NCBI GenBank assembly: GCA_964644845.1
Contig: CAZXXS010000077.1
Location: forward strand, 86,565-150,564
Length of the DNA stretch: 64,000 bases
DNA from: Geothermovivens sp964644845
GTDB taxonomy: Bacteria > Zhuqueibacterota > Zhuqueibacteria > Oleimicrobiales > Geothermoviventaceae
Direction of reading: 5' to 3'
The notes under the pieces are model-generated. The model did no database searches and was not told where the DNA came from. It was given only the letters and a program-made list of their open reading frames with translations. The translations under genes were made by a program, and so were the position numbers. This document shows, in pieces, positions 17,749-26,929 of the stretch; position 1 is the first letter of the stretch; every line of letters starts with the position of its first letter.

Positions 17749-19834
17749 TCACCTGCTCGACATTTTCTACACCGAAGCCTTTGAGCGGCTCGACGACCTT
17801 GAGCGCGGACTTGTGCAACTGGAAGTTGACCCCGGGAACGCTGAAATCCTCGACGAGGTTTTTCGGGCCGCGCACACACTTAAAGGCAGCTCAGGACTGG
17901 CAGGACTGAACGCCATCTCCAAGATGGCCCACGTGATGGAGGATTTGCTGGACGAAGTCCGGCAAGGAACCCGACCCTTCACGAAGGATCTTTCCTCGCT
18001 GCTTCTCGAGGCGACCGACATCCTCAAGCAAATCGTGCAGACGCACGCTGAGACGCGGAAAGAAAGTTTGCCCTCCGGCTTTGCACCGACGCTAAAACTG
18101 CTGGCAGAAGCGGCAGGTCAGGAGCTGGGCGAAAACGGCGCTTCCGGAGGCGACGGCGATTCCGCAAGAGATGCTGCCCTCTACCGAATTTCCCTCCGTT
18201 TCAAGCGCGAACTTTTCGAAACGGGTCAGGATCCCCTGCTGTTGTTCTACGAGTTGGCCGAACTCGGCGAACTCGTGGATGTACACTGCCACACCGAAGA
18301 GCTGCCCGGGCTTTCGGAGCTTGATCCAACACAGTTGTTTCTCAGCTGGGATTTGTTGCTCCGGAGCACGGTCGACGAAGACGCTGTCCGGGGTGTTTTT
18401 GTGTTCGTGCAGTACGACGGCGAGATTGACGTGCGGCGTGTCGAGGAGAAAGAAAATGAAAATGCTGCTGTCCTGGGGGTGTCCGCAGAGGAACCCGAGG
18501 AGCAGCAGACGGTGTCCGAACAAGCCACTACCGTTGCCGAAACACGTACAAGACCCGATGTCGCCGAAAAGTTTCCAAGACCCGAAAAGGCGGAAGCACC
18601 TGGTGCCCCCCGCCGGCCCTCAGGAAACGCTGTCTTGCGGACGAACACCGTGCGTGTTCGCACGGAAAAGCTGGATCGAATGGTAGACCTCAGCGGAGAA
18701 GTGGCCATTCAACTTGGTCAGCTTGAAGCCGCTCTTGGTGGCTCCGTTCTGCAGGACAACGGGGTCAGAGCGCTGTTGGAGGCATTGCGACGAACAGTCT
18801 CCGGCTTGCAGAGTGAGGCTCTGAGCCTCAGGATGGTGCCGGTGGAAGAGAGCCTCACGCGTTTTACGCGCCTGGTCCGGGACGCGGCTGTCGAGGCTGG
18901 CAAGGAAGTGGAACTGATCGTGGAAGGGGGCGAGACCGAACTGGACCGGACACTTTTGGCTGAGCTTTCGGACCCGATCAAGCACCTGCTGCGGAACGCG
19001 GTGGACCACGGCGTAGAGCCGCCGGAGGAACGTCGCCGTCTGGGCAAACCGCTTCCCGCGCGCGTGTGGTTGCGCGCCTACGAGCGAGCCGGTCGAGTTT
19101 TCCTTGAGATTGAAGACGACGGGCGCGGCCTCAACCTCGGCAAAATCCGCCAGCGCGCCCGCGAACTCGGTCTGGATGCCTCCGGCAACAAAGAGATGCT
19201 TGCAGTCCTGTTCAAGCCGGGGTTCTCCACGGCCAACCGCGTGACCAACCTTTCCGGTCGTGGTGTGGGCCTGGACGTCGTGAAAACCAGCGTCGAGAAG
19301 ATCGGAGGACACATTTCGGTTTTTACGGAGGAAGGCAAGGGAACGCGCTTCCGCATTTCGCTACCTCTGACTCTGGCCGTGCTGGACGGGCTTCTGGTGA
19401 GGCTCGGTTCGGGCCTTTGTGTGTTACCCCTGCAAGCCGTGTCGGAGACGGTCGCGTGGTTCTCACTGGAGGGTGTGGAGATCGACCAGCGTCGGCTTGT
19501 GCACTACCGGGGCCGTTTCGTCCCGGTGGTGTGGCTACACGACCTGCCAGGATTCCAGAGCTTGCAGGTCGAACGGCCCCTGGTTGGTGTCCTGGTACAA
19601 GGCGATGGACACGAACTTTTCCTCCCCGTGGATGAAATCGTTGGTTCCCAGCAGGTTGTGGTGAAGTCACTGGAGAAGAATTGGAAGCGTGTACCTGGAG
19701 TGACGGGGGCAACCGTGCTGGGAGACGGTTCCGTGGCCCTGATTCTGGATGTGTCAGGAATCGAACGCCTGGCTCTGCAAGATCTTGCCCCGCGATCGGA
19801 GGAGGGGACATCAGTACAGGTGGCAACAAATTGA
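17738..19834 (+). CDS. cheA: Chemotaxis sensor histidine kinase CheA
   Basis: 698 residues. Hpt domain at 1-105 with the phosphorylated His in AAHTLKGSSGL (His46). A mid region (about 145-240, YRISLRFKRELFETGQDPL) occupies the place of the regulator-binding P2 domain. It is followed by an acidic-basic linker, the dimerisation segment (VRVRTEKLDRMVDLSGE), the ATPase (NAVDHGVEPPEER N-box, DDGRGLN, GRGVGLDVV) and a CheW-like P5 domain. All catalytic motifs are intact. It autophosphorylates on receptor input and passes phosphate to CheY and CheB. ATG 17738 overlaps the previous gene; its stop overlaps cheW. Confidence 0.97.
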   Translation: MDIDHLLDIFYTEAFERLDDLERGLVQLEVDPGNAEILDEVFRAAHTLKGSSGLAGLNAISKMAHVMEDLLDEVRQGTRPFTKDLSSLLLEATDILKQIVQTHAETRKESLPSGFAPTLKLLAEAAGQELGENGASGGDGDSARDAALYRISLRFKRELFETGQDPLLLFYELAELGELVDVHCHTEELPGLSELDPTQLFLSWDLLLRSTVDEDAVRGVFVFVQYDGEIDVRRVEEKENENAAVLGVSAEEPEEQQTVSEQATTVAETRTRPDVAEKFPRPEKAEAPGAPRRPSGNAVLRTNTVRVRTEKLDRMVDLSGEVAIQLGQLEAALGGSVLQDNGVRALLEALRRTVSGLQSEALSLRMVPVEESLTRFTRLVRDAAVEAGKEVELIVEGGETELDRTLLAELSDPIKHLLRNAVDHGVEPPEERRRLGKPLPARVWLRAYERAGRVFLEIEDDGRGLNLGKIRQRARELGLDASGNKEMLAVLFKPGFSTANRVTNLSGRGVGLDVVKTSVEKIGGHISVFTEEGKGTRFRISLPLTLAVLDGLLVRLGSGLCVLPLQAVSETVAWFSLEGVEIDQRRLVHYRGRFVPVVWLHDLPGFQSLQVERPLVGVLVQGDGHELFLPVDEIVGSQQVVVKSLEKNWKRVPGVTGATVLGDGSVALILDVSGIERLALQDLAPRSEEGTSVQVATN

Positions 19835-20325
19835 TGGGTGAGTCGATGCGTACAGAGAAGGAAGCGGACGTGAAGAAAGTGGGGGAAGTGGATCTTTCTC
19901 CGGCCCAAATGGTGACCTTTCGGGTGGACGAGCAGGTCTACGGGCTCGGCATTTTAGATGTCCACGAGGTGATTCAGTACCGGAGGCCCGAATTCGCGCC
20001 GGGTGACCCTCCCTGGATGCTCGGGGTGATCCACCTGCGTGGGGAAATCCTGCCGGCTGTGGATGCCCGTGTGCGCCTCGGGTTCCCACAGAAGGTGCCC
20101 GACCCCGGTGCCGTGTACGTTGTCTTGGAGAAAAACGGCCAACGCGTGGCCCTGCTTGTCGATGCAATTCTCGATGTTGTACAGCTTGGTAGTGTGGAAC
20201 TGGACAAGCCTCCTGGTGTGGACCGCGAAGATTCCCCGGTTGCTGGTTTTGTGCGGGTGAAGGACCGTACCGTGGCGGTGCTCAAGGCGGAAGCTTTTTT
20301 GCCGGCAGCCGAGAGAGCCCTGTGA
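19834..20325 (+). CDS. cheW: CheW-domain coupling protein
   Basis: 163 residues starting at ATG 19834 inside the cheA stop (TGATG); a second ATG at 19846 is also possible. After a charged 25-residue N-terminus comes one CheW domain: QMVTFRVDEQVYGLGILDVHEVI, the GVIHLRGEILPAVDARVRLG motif, and VALLVDAILDV. It bridges receptors to CheA. No second CheW gene in the locus. Confidence 0.95.
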   Translation: MGESMRTEKEADVKKVGEVDLSPAQMVTFRVDEQVYGLGILDVHEVIQYRRPEFAPGDPPWMLGVIHLRGEILPAVDARVRLGFPQKVPDPGAVYVVLEKNGQRVALLVDAILDVVQLGSVELDKPPGVDREDSPVAGFVRVKDRTVAVLKAEAFLPAAERAL

Positions 20326-20418
20326 ACCAGAACGGGTTTGGGCCGCAGAAGCTAACTTCTCGGTTCACACAGAGTGCGCGCGAGGAAGAAACACGCGTTT
20401 TGAACGGAGGAAACAACC

Positions 20419-22263
20419 GTGAAGGGCAAAAAGGACAAGAGCGGAACCTTGGTTAGGGATCTTGCCCTCAGCGCCATCGTGATCCTGCTGGGAGCGATGG
20501 CACTCACAAGAGTTCTGTACGACTGGAGCCGGGATAAGGTGCTCCAGGACGCAGAGGATTTTGTAACCGCGGTGGCGGCCCGAGAAGTCTCGATGCTGGA
20601 ACGGTGCGCCGACACCCACCTGGCGGCTCTTCGGGCCATAGCTGCAAGCCCGATGCGCGTCGGTGAAAAACCAGGCGACTGGCTTGTGCGGGTGTGGACG
20701 AACGCAGGAGTGGCCAAGACCTACACCGGACTGGCACTCGTAGACAGGGATCTTCGCATTGTGAGCTCGGTACCGGTGGGCTCTGTGAATCCTGGTCTTG
20801 TGGGTTCTGTGTTGTCGAGACTCGGCGGCTCTCCTTCGGCTGTATTCGCTGGTCTGGACGAGGCCGGTGAGCCGGTTGGCGTTGCCGCAGTTCGCTTGCC
20901 GCAGGATGGCCGGGTGCTGGTTGGTCGGCTCGCGAGGACAAACTGGGACGTATTTGCTGGGAACACAAGAGGGCTAACCGGTGATCTGGTTGTGTCGAAA
21001 GAGGAGGCCCTGAACGGCTGGCTGCAGGACCGGGGTCGGGTTTACGCCACGGTGTGGTCCGAGCCGCTTGGAGTGGGGCTTGCCGTCGGCATGCCGGACG
21101 AGGTGGCGCTGCGCCAGGTGCGACGCGCCAGAAGCCTCACACTGATTGTTTTCGCTTTCCTCGCCGGCTTGATGATTCTGTGCGGCTACTACTTCGCCAG
21201 ACGTCTGATTGTACCGTTGAGAGAGGGCGCTGAGGTTGCCTCGCGATTGGCCGAGGGCGACCTGGGCGTACACTTCAACATCCAGGGGCCGCGTGAGGTT
21301 CGGGAAATGCTGAGCAGCTTGGAGCGCATCAAAGCCAAGTTCGCCGACGTGCTCGGGCGAATGCGATGGAGTGCAACCAACGTGGCCGACGCCAGTGTGA
21401 AACTGTCCAGTGGTAGCCAGGAAATGAGCCAGAGCTCTCAAGAGCTGGCTTCGATTGTCCAGCAGGGTCGGGCCACTTTCGAAGAGATGGAAACCGGAAT
21501 TCGCATGACGGCAGACCACGCAGCGCGCAGCAAGGAAGAGATCGGTTCCGCAGCCAGGGTGGTCGAGCAAGGTGCGGACATGGGCCAACGAGCCGCAGAC
21601 GTCATGAAAGCTTTTGTCGACCAGGCCCAGAAGATGACCGAGATCATCCAGGTAACCAGTGAGCTGTCTTTTCAAACGAACTTGCTTGCTTTGAATGCCG
21701 CGGTGGAGGCTGCGCGGGCCGGGGAACACGGACGCGGCTTCGCTGTGGTGGCGAACGAAATCCGGGCGCTGGCCCAGCGCAGTGCCGAGTCTTCCAAGAG
21801 GGTGAAAGAGATGATCGAAACGACCCTGCAGGAAATTCGGCGAGGGATGCAGGAAACCCAGCAGCTTGGCCAGCTCATGTCCGAGGCCAAAGGCAGCATG
21901 GCCAAAATTGCGGAAGTAATGGACGAAATTAGCTTGGCCACGAAGGAGCAGGCTGCCGCCGTGGATCAGGTTTCGAAGAGTCTTGGCCAGGTTGACGAAG
22001 TGGCGCAGCGCAACGCGGCTTTTGTGGAAGAACTGGCGTCGTCCAGCGAGCAGCTGGCGGCCGCTGCCCGGGACCTTGAGCAACTGGTCAGCTACTTCAA
22101 ACTCGGTGGAACAGAGATTTCCAGTTTCAGCGGCGTGTCCTCCGAACCGCTGCCGACGCACGACTCGGTGCAGGTGGTGGAGAATTACGTGGCGCCCGTT
22201 GATCAGACGTCGAAACAGAAGGACGTCTCCGTGAAGGATCTCGACGGCTTTGAGGAATTTTGA
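20419..22263 (+). CDS. Methyl-accepting chemotaxis protein with C-terminal CheR-tethering pentapeptide
   Basis: 614 residues. GTG 20419 has GGAGGAAA seven bases upstream. TM1 is about 12-31 and TM2 about 238-260, enclosing a periplasmic sensor of about 200 residues of mixed alpha/beta (dCache-like by length; ligand unknown). HAMP follows (about 260-315), then the signalling hairpin with the conserved tip (QTNLLALNAAVEAARAGE and GRGFAVVANEIRALAQRS). A flexible Ser/Pro/Val linker of about 40 residues leads to the last five residues GFEEF, which fit the x-aromatic-x-x-aromatic pentapeptide (NWETF in E. coli Tsr) that docks CheR and CheB. It is the only receptor in the window. Confidence 0.93.
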   Translation: MKGKKDKSGTLVRDLALSAIVILLGAMALTRVLYDWSRDKVLQDAEDFVTAVAAREVSMLERCADTHLAALRAIAASPMRVGEKPGDWLVRVWTNAGVAKTYTGLALVDRDLRIVSSVPVGSVNPGLVGSVLSRLGGSPSAVFAGLDEAGEPVGVAAVRLPQDGRVLVGRLARTNWDVFAGNTRGLTGDLVVSKEEALNGWLQDRGRVYATVWSEPLGVGLAVGMPDEVALRQVRRARSLTLIVFAFLAGLMILCGYYFARRLIVPLREGAEVASRLAEGDLGVHFNIQGPREVREMLSSLERIKAKFADVLGRMRWSATNVADASVKLSSGSQEMSQSSQELASIVQQGRATFEEMETGIRMTADHAARSKEEIGSAARVVEQGADMGQRAADVMKAFVDQAQKMTEIIQVTSELSFQTNLLALNAAVEAARAGEHGRGFAVVANEIRALAQRSAESSKRVKEMIETTLQEIRRGMQETQQLGQLMSEAKGSMAKIAEVMDEISLATKEQAAAVDQVSKSLGQVDEVAQRNAAFVEELASSSEQLAAAARDLEQLVSYFKLGGTEISSFSGVSSEPLPTHDSVQVVENYVAPVDQTSKQKDVSVKDLDGFEEF

Positions 22264-22601
22264 GGCCAGGACTCCACCGGTGTTTCTTCACCCGGCGGGT
22301 AGCTCTTGAACCTGCCGGGGGGTAAGGAGAAAGCCAACCGGTTTGCGAGGTTGGACTTGAGCTTCGTTGTTGCTGAAGCAGAAGTCGCTCTCCGCTGTAC
22401 AAGACGGAGATGCTCGACGCTGTTTGGACCGGCCCAGTCCGGCAGCTGTGCTGAGCAACTTTTCGCAGGTTTGTGCGTGCGGGACACCGGGGTTTGGATG
22501 GGCCGGCCCGAGAGCCGAACCTGTGTGGGTGGCCAAGCCTTGGCACCAAGCAGCCGCTGGCTACGCGTGCCGGTCTGGAAGAACTGAGAGACGAGCCCGA
22601 A
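22264..22601. other. Intergenic region between receptor and cheR
   Basis: 338 bases with a hairpin at 22291-22319 near its left end and no supportable gene. Several short open frames read through it on both strands but have no ribosome-binding site or recognisable content. No promoter of good quality was seen. Confidence 0.4.
22291..22319 (+). terminator. GC-rich hairpin after the receptor gene
   Basis: CCCGGCGGG (22291-22299) and CCTGCCGGG (22311-22319) pair over nine positions with one G-T pair and an 11-base loop, 28 bases after the receptor stop. There is no T-run after it, so intrinsic termination would be weak. Confidence 0.4.
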
Positions 22602-23501
22602 ATGATGTGGAGCCAGCCCAGAAACGAGCAAGAAAACCGACACCCGTCGGGAGGTGAAACGTTCGGAGACGCAGATCAGCGGCGTCTTTTCGACAACTTG
22701 GCTGAGCTGGTTCGTAGGGAGACAGGGATCGCGTTGACTGCGGCTCGCAAGGCTCAATTGTTGGGGAAAGTGCGGATGCGCTGCGAGGCCGTCGGGTGTC
22801 CGGATTTGCGTAGCTACGTCCAGCTACTTTCGTCCAACGCGAAGGGCGGGGGCGAGCTTGAAAAACTGGTGAGTCTGGCAACTACGAATGTGACGGAGTT
22901 TTTCCGCCACCCCGACCAATTCGATGTTTTTGAGAAAGTTGTGTTGCCTGAAGTGGTGTCAGACAAGCAGACGCGGCGGCTGCTGCGCATCTGGAGCGCT
23001 GGCTGCGCTACAGGGGAAGAGGTTTACTCGATCGCGATGATCTTGGTGGACAAACTTGAGGGTTCGCGAGGCTGGGACGTCAAAATTCTGGGCACCGATC
23101 TGAGTCGGGACGCGCTTTCCGTGGCGGAACGCGGTCGCTACCCGATCGGTGCGCTTAAGAACGTTCCACGCGGTTACCTGTTGCGGTTTTTCCGCCGCGC
23201 TCCTGAAGGCGACTTGATGCAGCTGACCGAGGAAATCCGTCGGGTTACACTTTTTCGAAGGCTGAACCTGATGGAGCCGCGTTACCCGCTTCGCCGGGAC
23301 GTGGACGTGATCTTTTTCCGCAACGTGGCGATCTACTTTGAGCCCGAGATTCGGAGAGCTGTGATGTTTCGTATTTCGGAACACTTGCGTCCGGGTGGGT
23401 TTCTGGTTCTCGGTCCAGCTGAGAACCTGATGGACATGCGACACTGTTTTGAACCACTGCGGGCCAATGTTTTTCGCAAGAAACGGAAAAAGAGCAGGTA
23501 G
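22602..23501 (+). CDS. cheR: Chemotaxis glutamate methyltransferase CheR
   Basis: 299 residues counted from ATG 22602 (a second ATG follows at once); longer in-frame versions have no site and no conserved residues. After a polar N-terminus of about 15 residues comes the all-helical CheR_N domain (LVRRETGIALTAARKAQLLGKV) and the SAM-dependent catalytic domain with NVTEFFRHPDQF, WSAGCATGEEVYSIAM, GTDLSRDAL and FFRNVAIYF. It methylates receptor glutamates and its partner receptor here ends in a tethering pentapeptide. It begins 338 bases after the receptor gene. Confidence 0.95.
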   Translation: MMWSQPRNEQENRHPSGGETFGDADQRRLFDNLAELVRRETGIALTAARKAQLLGKVRMRCEAVGCPDLRSYVQLLSSNAKGGGELEKLVSLATTNVTEFFRHPDQFDVFEKVVLPEVVSDKQTRRLLRIWSAGCATGEEVYSIAMILVDKLEGSRGWDVKILGTDLSRDALSVAERGRYPIGALKNVPRGYLLRFFRRAPEGDLMQLTEEIRRVTLFRRLNLMEPRYPLRRDVDVIFFRNVAIYFEPEIRRAVMFRISEHLRPGGFLVLGPAENLMDMRHCFEPLRANVFRKKRKKSR

Positions 23502-23870
23502 TCCTGCGTTCTGAGCGCCTCGGTTCGTCGCGTGGGTTGGGCGGTGCGAACATCTGGAGGCCGGTGAGGTCGGGAGCCCAGGGGACTCCAGGCGCTTTCG
23601 TTAGGTTTCTGGCCGGCTGCCGGACGGTGAGGGAGCACGAGAGAACAGAAAATGTCGTTGGGAAGATTGTTCGGTGAGTTCCGCAGTGGCTTCTTCCGCC
23701 GGTGCCGCTGTGCTTAGCACGACGCTGGGAAGGCAAGCCGGAGAAAGCTGCTGGAGCTGTTGTACTCCGAAGCTCAGCCAGCCTTGGTTTGAAAGCCGGA
23801 AGCGGGGACCGGGTTCGGAGCAGAGTGGTTGGGAGTGGCAGGGAGGCCGAGGGCAAAGTAGAGGTACCTG
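23502..23870. other. Intergenic region between cheR and cheD
   Basis: 369 bases, same orientation of genes on both sides. A 21-codon frame beginning ATG 23652 (MSLGRLFGEFRSGFFRR start) has no clear ribosome-binding site and cannot be supported. No promoter or terminator of good quality was seen. Confidence 0.35.
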
Positions 23871-24461
23871 ATGCAGCGAAGGCACAACGAATACTTTAAC
23901 CGGGACGTGGTGGACATCGTGGCAGGGGAGTACTACGTCAGTCGAGAGGCCGAAATTGTCACAACACTTCTTGGGTCCTGTGTGGCTACATGCCTTTTCG
24001 ACCCGGAAGTGGGTGTTGGCGGGATGAACCACTTCATGTTGCCAGGTCAGCTTCAGCCGGGACCGATTTTCGCGTCTGAAGCGGGTCGTTACGGGATGTT
24101 CGCCATGGAACGGTTGATCAACGAGCTCTTGAAGATGGGGGCAAGACGGGAGAAACTGGTGGCCAAGGTGTTTGGTGGGGCCAACCTGCTGGGTGGTCAA
24201 AACGATGCTTCCCGCGTACCGGAGCAAAATGTGTTGTTCACGCTTGAGTACCTGCAACTTGAAAACATTCCTGTACTGATTTCCGACGTTGGGGGCGTTG
24301 TGGGTCGAAGAATCTACATGTTCACAGATTCCGGACGTGTGCTGTTGAAACGCTTGGGCGGAAAACCGGTGCGCACCGTGGCGCAAAAGGAGGTCGTGTA
24401 CCAGAAAAACCTGCGCAAACGCGAAGCGTCTGGGAGTAGGGTGGAATGGTTTCGAAATTGA
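23871..24461 (+). CDS. cheD: Chemoreceptor glutamine deamidase CheD
   Basis: 196 residues. The catalytic region TLLGSCVATCLFDPEVGVGGMNHFMLPG has the nucleophilic Cys (GSC) and His (NHF). Other family motifs are AMERLINELLKMGA, KVFGGANLL and SDVGGVVGRRIYMFTDSGRV. It deamidates receptor glutamines to methylatable glutamates. CheC, its usual partner in Bacillus, is not in the window. The last 16 bases overlap cheB. GAGG ends nine bases before ATG 23871. Confidence 0.95.
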   Translation: MQRRHNEYFNRDVVDIVAGEYYVSREAEIVTTLLGSCVATCLFDPEVGVGGMNHFMLPGQLQPGPIFASEAGRYGMFAMERLINELLKMGARREKLVAKVFGGANLLGGQNDASRVPEQNVLFTLEYLQLENIPVLISDVGGVVGRRIYMFTDSGRVLLKRLGGKPVRTVAQKEVVYQKNLRKREASGSRVEWFRN

Positions 24462-25555
24462 GCGGGAGTTTCTCGGCGTCAAGGACGCGGCGGAAAATTC
24501 GCGTGCTCATCATCGACGACTCCGCGTTGGTGCGCGAAGTGCTCCGGCAGGTGCTGGAGTCAGACCCTGACATCGAGATCGTGGGCACGGTGCCCGATGC
24601 AGCCTTCGCCATGCGGCGTGTGGAAAGCCTGGATCCGGACGTCCTGACGCTGGATATTGAGATGCCCAGAATGGACGGTCTGAGTTTCTTGCGCGAGCTC
24701 ATGCGGACGCACCCGATGCCAGTCGTGATGGTTTCGATGCACACGCGCAAGGGGGCGGCGGTTACGTGGAAGGCACTGGAACTTGGCGCCGTGGATTTCG
24801 TGGCCAAGCCATCCTCAGGGGTCCGGGACGGGTTAAAAGAGCTCGGCGAGGAGCTGATTCGCAAGGTCAAGGTTGCTGTCAGCGCTCGGATGCGCAACCA
24901 GCCGAGCATCCGGCGGCCCTCCTGGCTCCAGAAGGAGCACGAGCCGGTCATCGCCGCAGCTGGTTCGTTGGTTGCCATCGGCGCGTCCACCGGGGGACCG
25001 GTGGCACTGGGACACATCTTTCCCCAGCTTCCGGCCAACATGCCGCCCATCGTGATCGTTCAACACATGCCGAAGGGATTCACGGCTCCATTTGCGAAGC
25101 GCTTGAACAGCATCAGCAACCTTACTGTCGGTGAGGCTCGGGACGGCGAACCGCTCGTCCGTGGCCACGCGTACGTCGCCCCCGCCGACCACCACCTGGA
25201 GGTGGAACGCAGCAGCAACGGGTTTGTAGCCCGCATCAGCACGGGGCCGCGAGTACGGTACCAGCGTCCAAGCGTGGACGTGCTGTTTCAGTCGGTGGCC
25301 GAAACGGTGGGGGACCAGGCGATCGGCGTGCTGCTGACGGGCATGGGAGACGACGGAGCACGGGGGCTGCTGGCTCTCCGCCGGGCGGGTGCACACACGC
25401 TTGCCCAGGATGAGGAAACCTCCGCGGTTTACGGCATGCCGCGAGCTGCTGTGGCCCTGGGTGCAGCTGAATTCGTTGTGCCCCTGGACCAAATTCCGGA
25501 CAAGATCGTCAGCCTTCTTCTTTCCCGCAAGCCAGTGACGGAAAAAGCGTCGTAG
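24446..25555 (+). CDS. cheB: Chemotaxis methylesterase CheB
   Basis: 369 residues. N-terminal receiver (about 10-130) with IIDDSALVRE, phosphoacceptor in LTLDIEMPRMDG and Lys in FVAKPSSG, then a linker and the methylesterase domain (about 175-360). The catalytic Ser is in IGASTGGPVAL, His in VQHMPKGFT and Asp in LLTGMGDDGARG. It removes methyl groups from receptor glutamates, opposing CheR. ATG 24446 overlaps cheD by 16 bases. It closes the chemotaxis locus. Confidence 0.96.
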   Translation: MVSKLSGSFSASRTRRKIRVLIIDDSALVREVLRQVLESDPDIEIVGTVPDAAFAMRRVESLDPDVLTLDIEMPRMDGLSFLRELMRTHPMPVVMVSMHTRKGAAVTWKALELGAVDFVAKPSSGVRDGLKELGEELIRKVKVAVSARMRNQPSIRRPSWLQKEHEPVIAAAGSLVAIGASTGGPVALGHIFPQLPANMPPIVIVQHMPKGFTAPFAKRLNSISNLTVGEARDGEPLVRGHAYVAPADHHLEVERSSNGFVARISTGPRVRYQRPSVDVLFQSVAETVGDQAIGVLLTGMGDDGARGLLALRRAGAHTLAQDEETSAVYGMPRAAVALGAAEFVVPLDQIPDKIVSLLLSRKPVTEKAS

Positions 25556-26078
25556 TGGGGAGTTCCGCCAGGTGCGCGTCTTTCTGCAACGCGACGAACG
25601 TGAGGCGAAAATGCGCGTGCTCATCCCGATTTTCCCTCGGGAACTCGCTGGACTGTCGGGCGATCTTCGCTTTTCCTGGCAAAACGGACTCCAGGGCAAG
25701 AAGGAGGCTCAAAGACGGCGTGCCACCTCCACCGGAGGTTACGTCCTGGGCGGTCTGGAGACAGTCTGGAACTTCCGGCTTTAGCCCCTGCGCGCAGTAA
25801 GCTCGTGCACCGTGCAGACCCACCCAGGCGCGTCCGTACGATTCAAGGCTACCGGGAACAACGGCTTGCTGTCCGGACCTGCATGTTTGCGAGGATCCCT
25901 CGAAAAGTCCTCACTTGACACGTTTACAGAATTTTGCTACACTCCAGCGCAGCGGCGTTAGTTGTCTCGAAGAGATTCTCCCGTCTCAGCGGTTGGTGCT
26001 GGGGAGGATCACGAAACGCTACTTCGGGTATTTGGGGGCACAGCAAATCATGCCTGCTTTTTGAAGGAGGTGATTCCT
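25556..26078. other. Intergenic region with a near-consensus promoter
   Basis: 523 bases. A tight hairpin (ACCTCC 25725-25730, GGAGGT 25734-25739) may end the chemotaxis transcript, though no T-run follows. A 71-codon frame at 25572-25784 has no matching features. The right part holds the promoter at 25915-25943 and a leader of about 130 bases ending in a perfect AAGGAGGT at 26065-26072. Confidence 0.5.
25915..25943 (+). promoter_or_regulatory. Near-consensus sigma-70 promoter of the cytidylate-kinase-like gene
   Basis: TTGACA at 25915-25920 is a perfect -35, and TACACT at 25938-25943 a good -10, with a 17-base spacer and an extended TG one base ahead of the -10. Expected start near 25950. 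Confidence 0.75.
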
Positions 26079-26849
26079 GTGCAGGCTCTCTCCACAAGCA
26101 TTCCGCTGGAGAAGTTGATCGGCAAGCAGGTCCGCCTCTGGTCCGTGCGGGAAAGGATCCGGCGCATGAGTCAGAAGTCGGCCGCTGACCCGTGGGACAC
26201 CGCCTACGTGACGATTTCCAGGACAGCTGGAAGCAAGGGTTCGCAAGTCGCGCTCGAAGTCGCGCGGAAGCTCGGCTGGCAGGTCTACGGTCGGGAGATT
26301 GTGGACTACATTGCCCGTACGGCGAAAGTACGGCGCAGTGTGGTCGAGAGTTTTGACGAAAAGCGGCGTAGCGAAATCCAGTCCTGGATCCAGACGGCCA
26401 TCGACCGGCATGCGCTGGGACACGACCGCTACCTCCACCATCTGCTACAGGTGTTGCTGACGATCGCGGAGCACGGCCGCGCGGTGATCATTGGGCGTGG
26501 TGCGCACCTGGTGCTTCCGCCTGAGCGTGGCGTGCGCGTGTTGATTACAGCGCCCCTGGAAACCCGGGTGAACAACCTCGTCCGGGAACACGGGCTCTCG
26601 CGTTCCGAAGCGCGCAGACAGGTGGAAAAACGGGACAGCGAGCGCGAACGTTGGTTGCGTCACTTCTTCAAAACGGAAGCCAACGATCCGACTTGCTTCG
26701 ACCTTGTGATCAACACGGGCACCTGGAGCGTGGAAGAAGCCGCAGAAGTGGTTGTGCGTGCTCTCGAGGTTCGGCTCGGTAGCGCTCGACCGCCAGTCCC
26801 GGTTGCGGAAGCGGAAGAGGTCGATCTGGCTCCCACAGTGCAGGACTGA
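26079..26849 (+). CDS. Cytidylate-kinase-like family protein
   Basis: 256 residues from GTG 26079, which has AAGGAGGT six bases upstream, one of the strongest ribosome-binding sites here; earlier in-frame codons would run through the leader. The family P-loop region is YVTISRTAGSKGSQVALEVARKLG, a variation on the ISREYGSGGxxIA pattern of the cytidylate-kinase-like group (PF13189). A second conserved part is VIIGRGAHLVLPP followed by RVLITAPLETRVNNLV and the Arg-rich lid. Members are nucleotide-kinase-related but the substrate is unknown. An N-terminal helix-rich part (about 1-45) precedes the fold. Confidence 0.85.
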   Translation: MQALSTSIPLEKLIGKQVRLWSVRERIRRMSQKSAADPWDTAYVTISRTAGSKGSQVALEVARKLGWQVYGREIVDYIARTAKVRRSVVESFDEKRRSEIQSWIQTAIDRHALGHDRYLHHLLQVLLTIAEHGRAVIIGRGAHLVLPPERGVRVLITAPLETRVNNLVREHGLSRSEARRQVEKRDSERERWLRHFFKTEANDPTCFDLVINTGTWSVEEAAEVVVRALEVRLGSARPPVPVAEAEEVDLAPTVQD

Positions 26850-26887
26850 CCGTCTTGGTCCGGCGCAGCTCCTGACCGAAGTCAAGG

Positions 26888-26914
26888 GGCCCGGCAAAAC
26901 GGCATTCCCGGGCC
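26888..26914. terminator. Hairpin between convergent genes
   Basis: GGCCCGG (26888-26894) and CCGGGCC (26908-26914) form a perfect seven-base stem with a 13-base loop. It lies between the stops of two converging genes and could serve both, though no T-run flanks it. Confidence 0.4.
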
Positions 26915-26929
26915 GGTGGCGTCATCATC

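Noticed and set aside
25572..25784. 71-codon ORF after cheB
   Set aside because: No homology-like content and the frame includes a hairpin; more likely untranslated.
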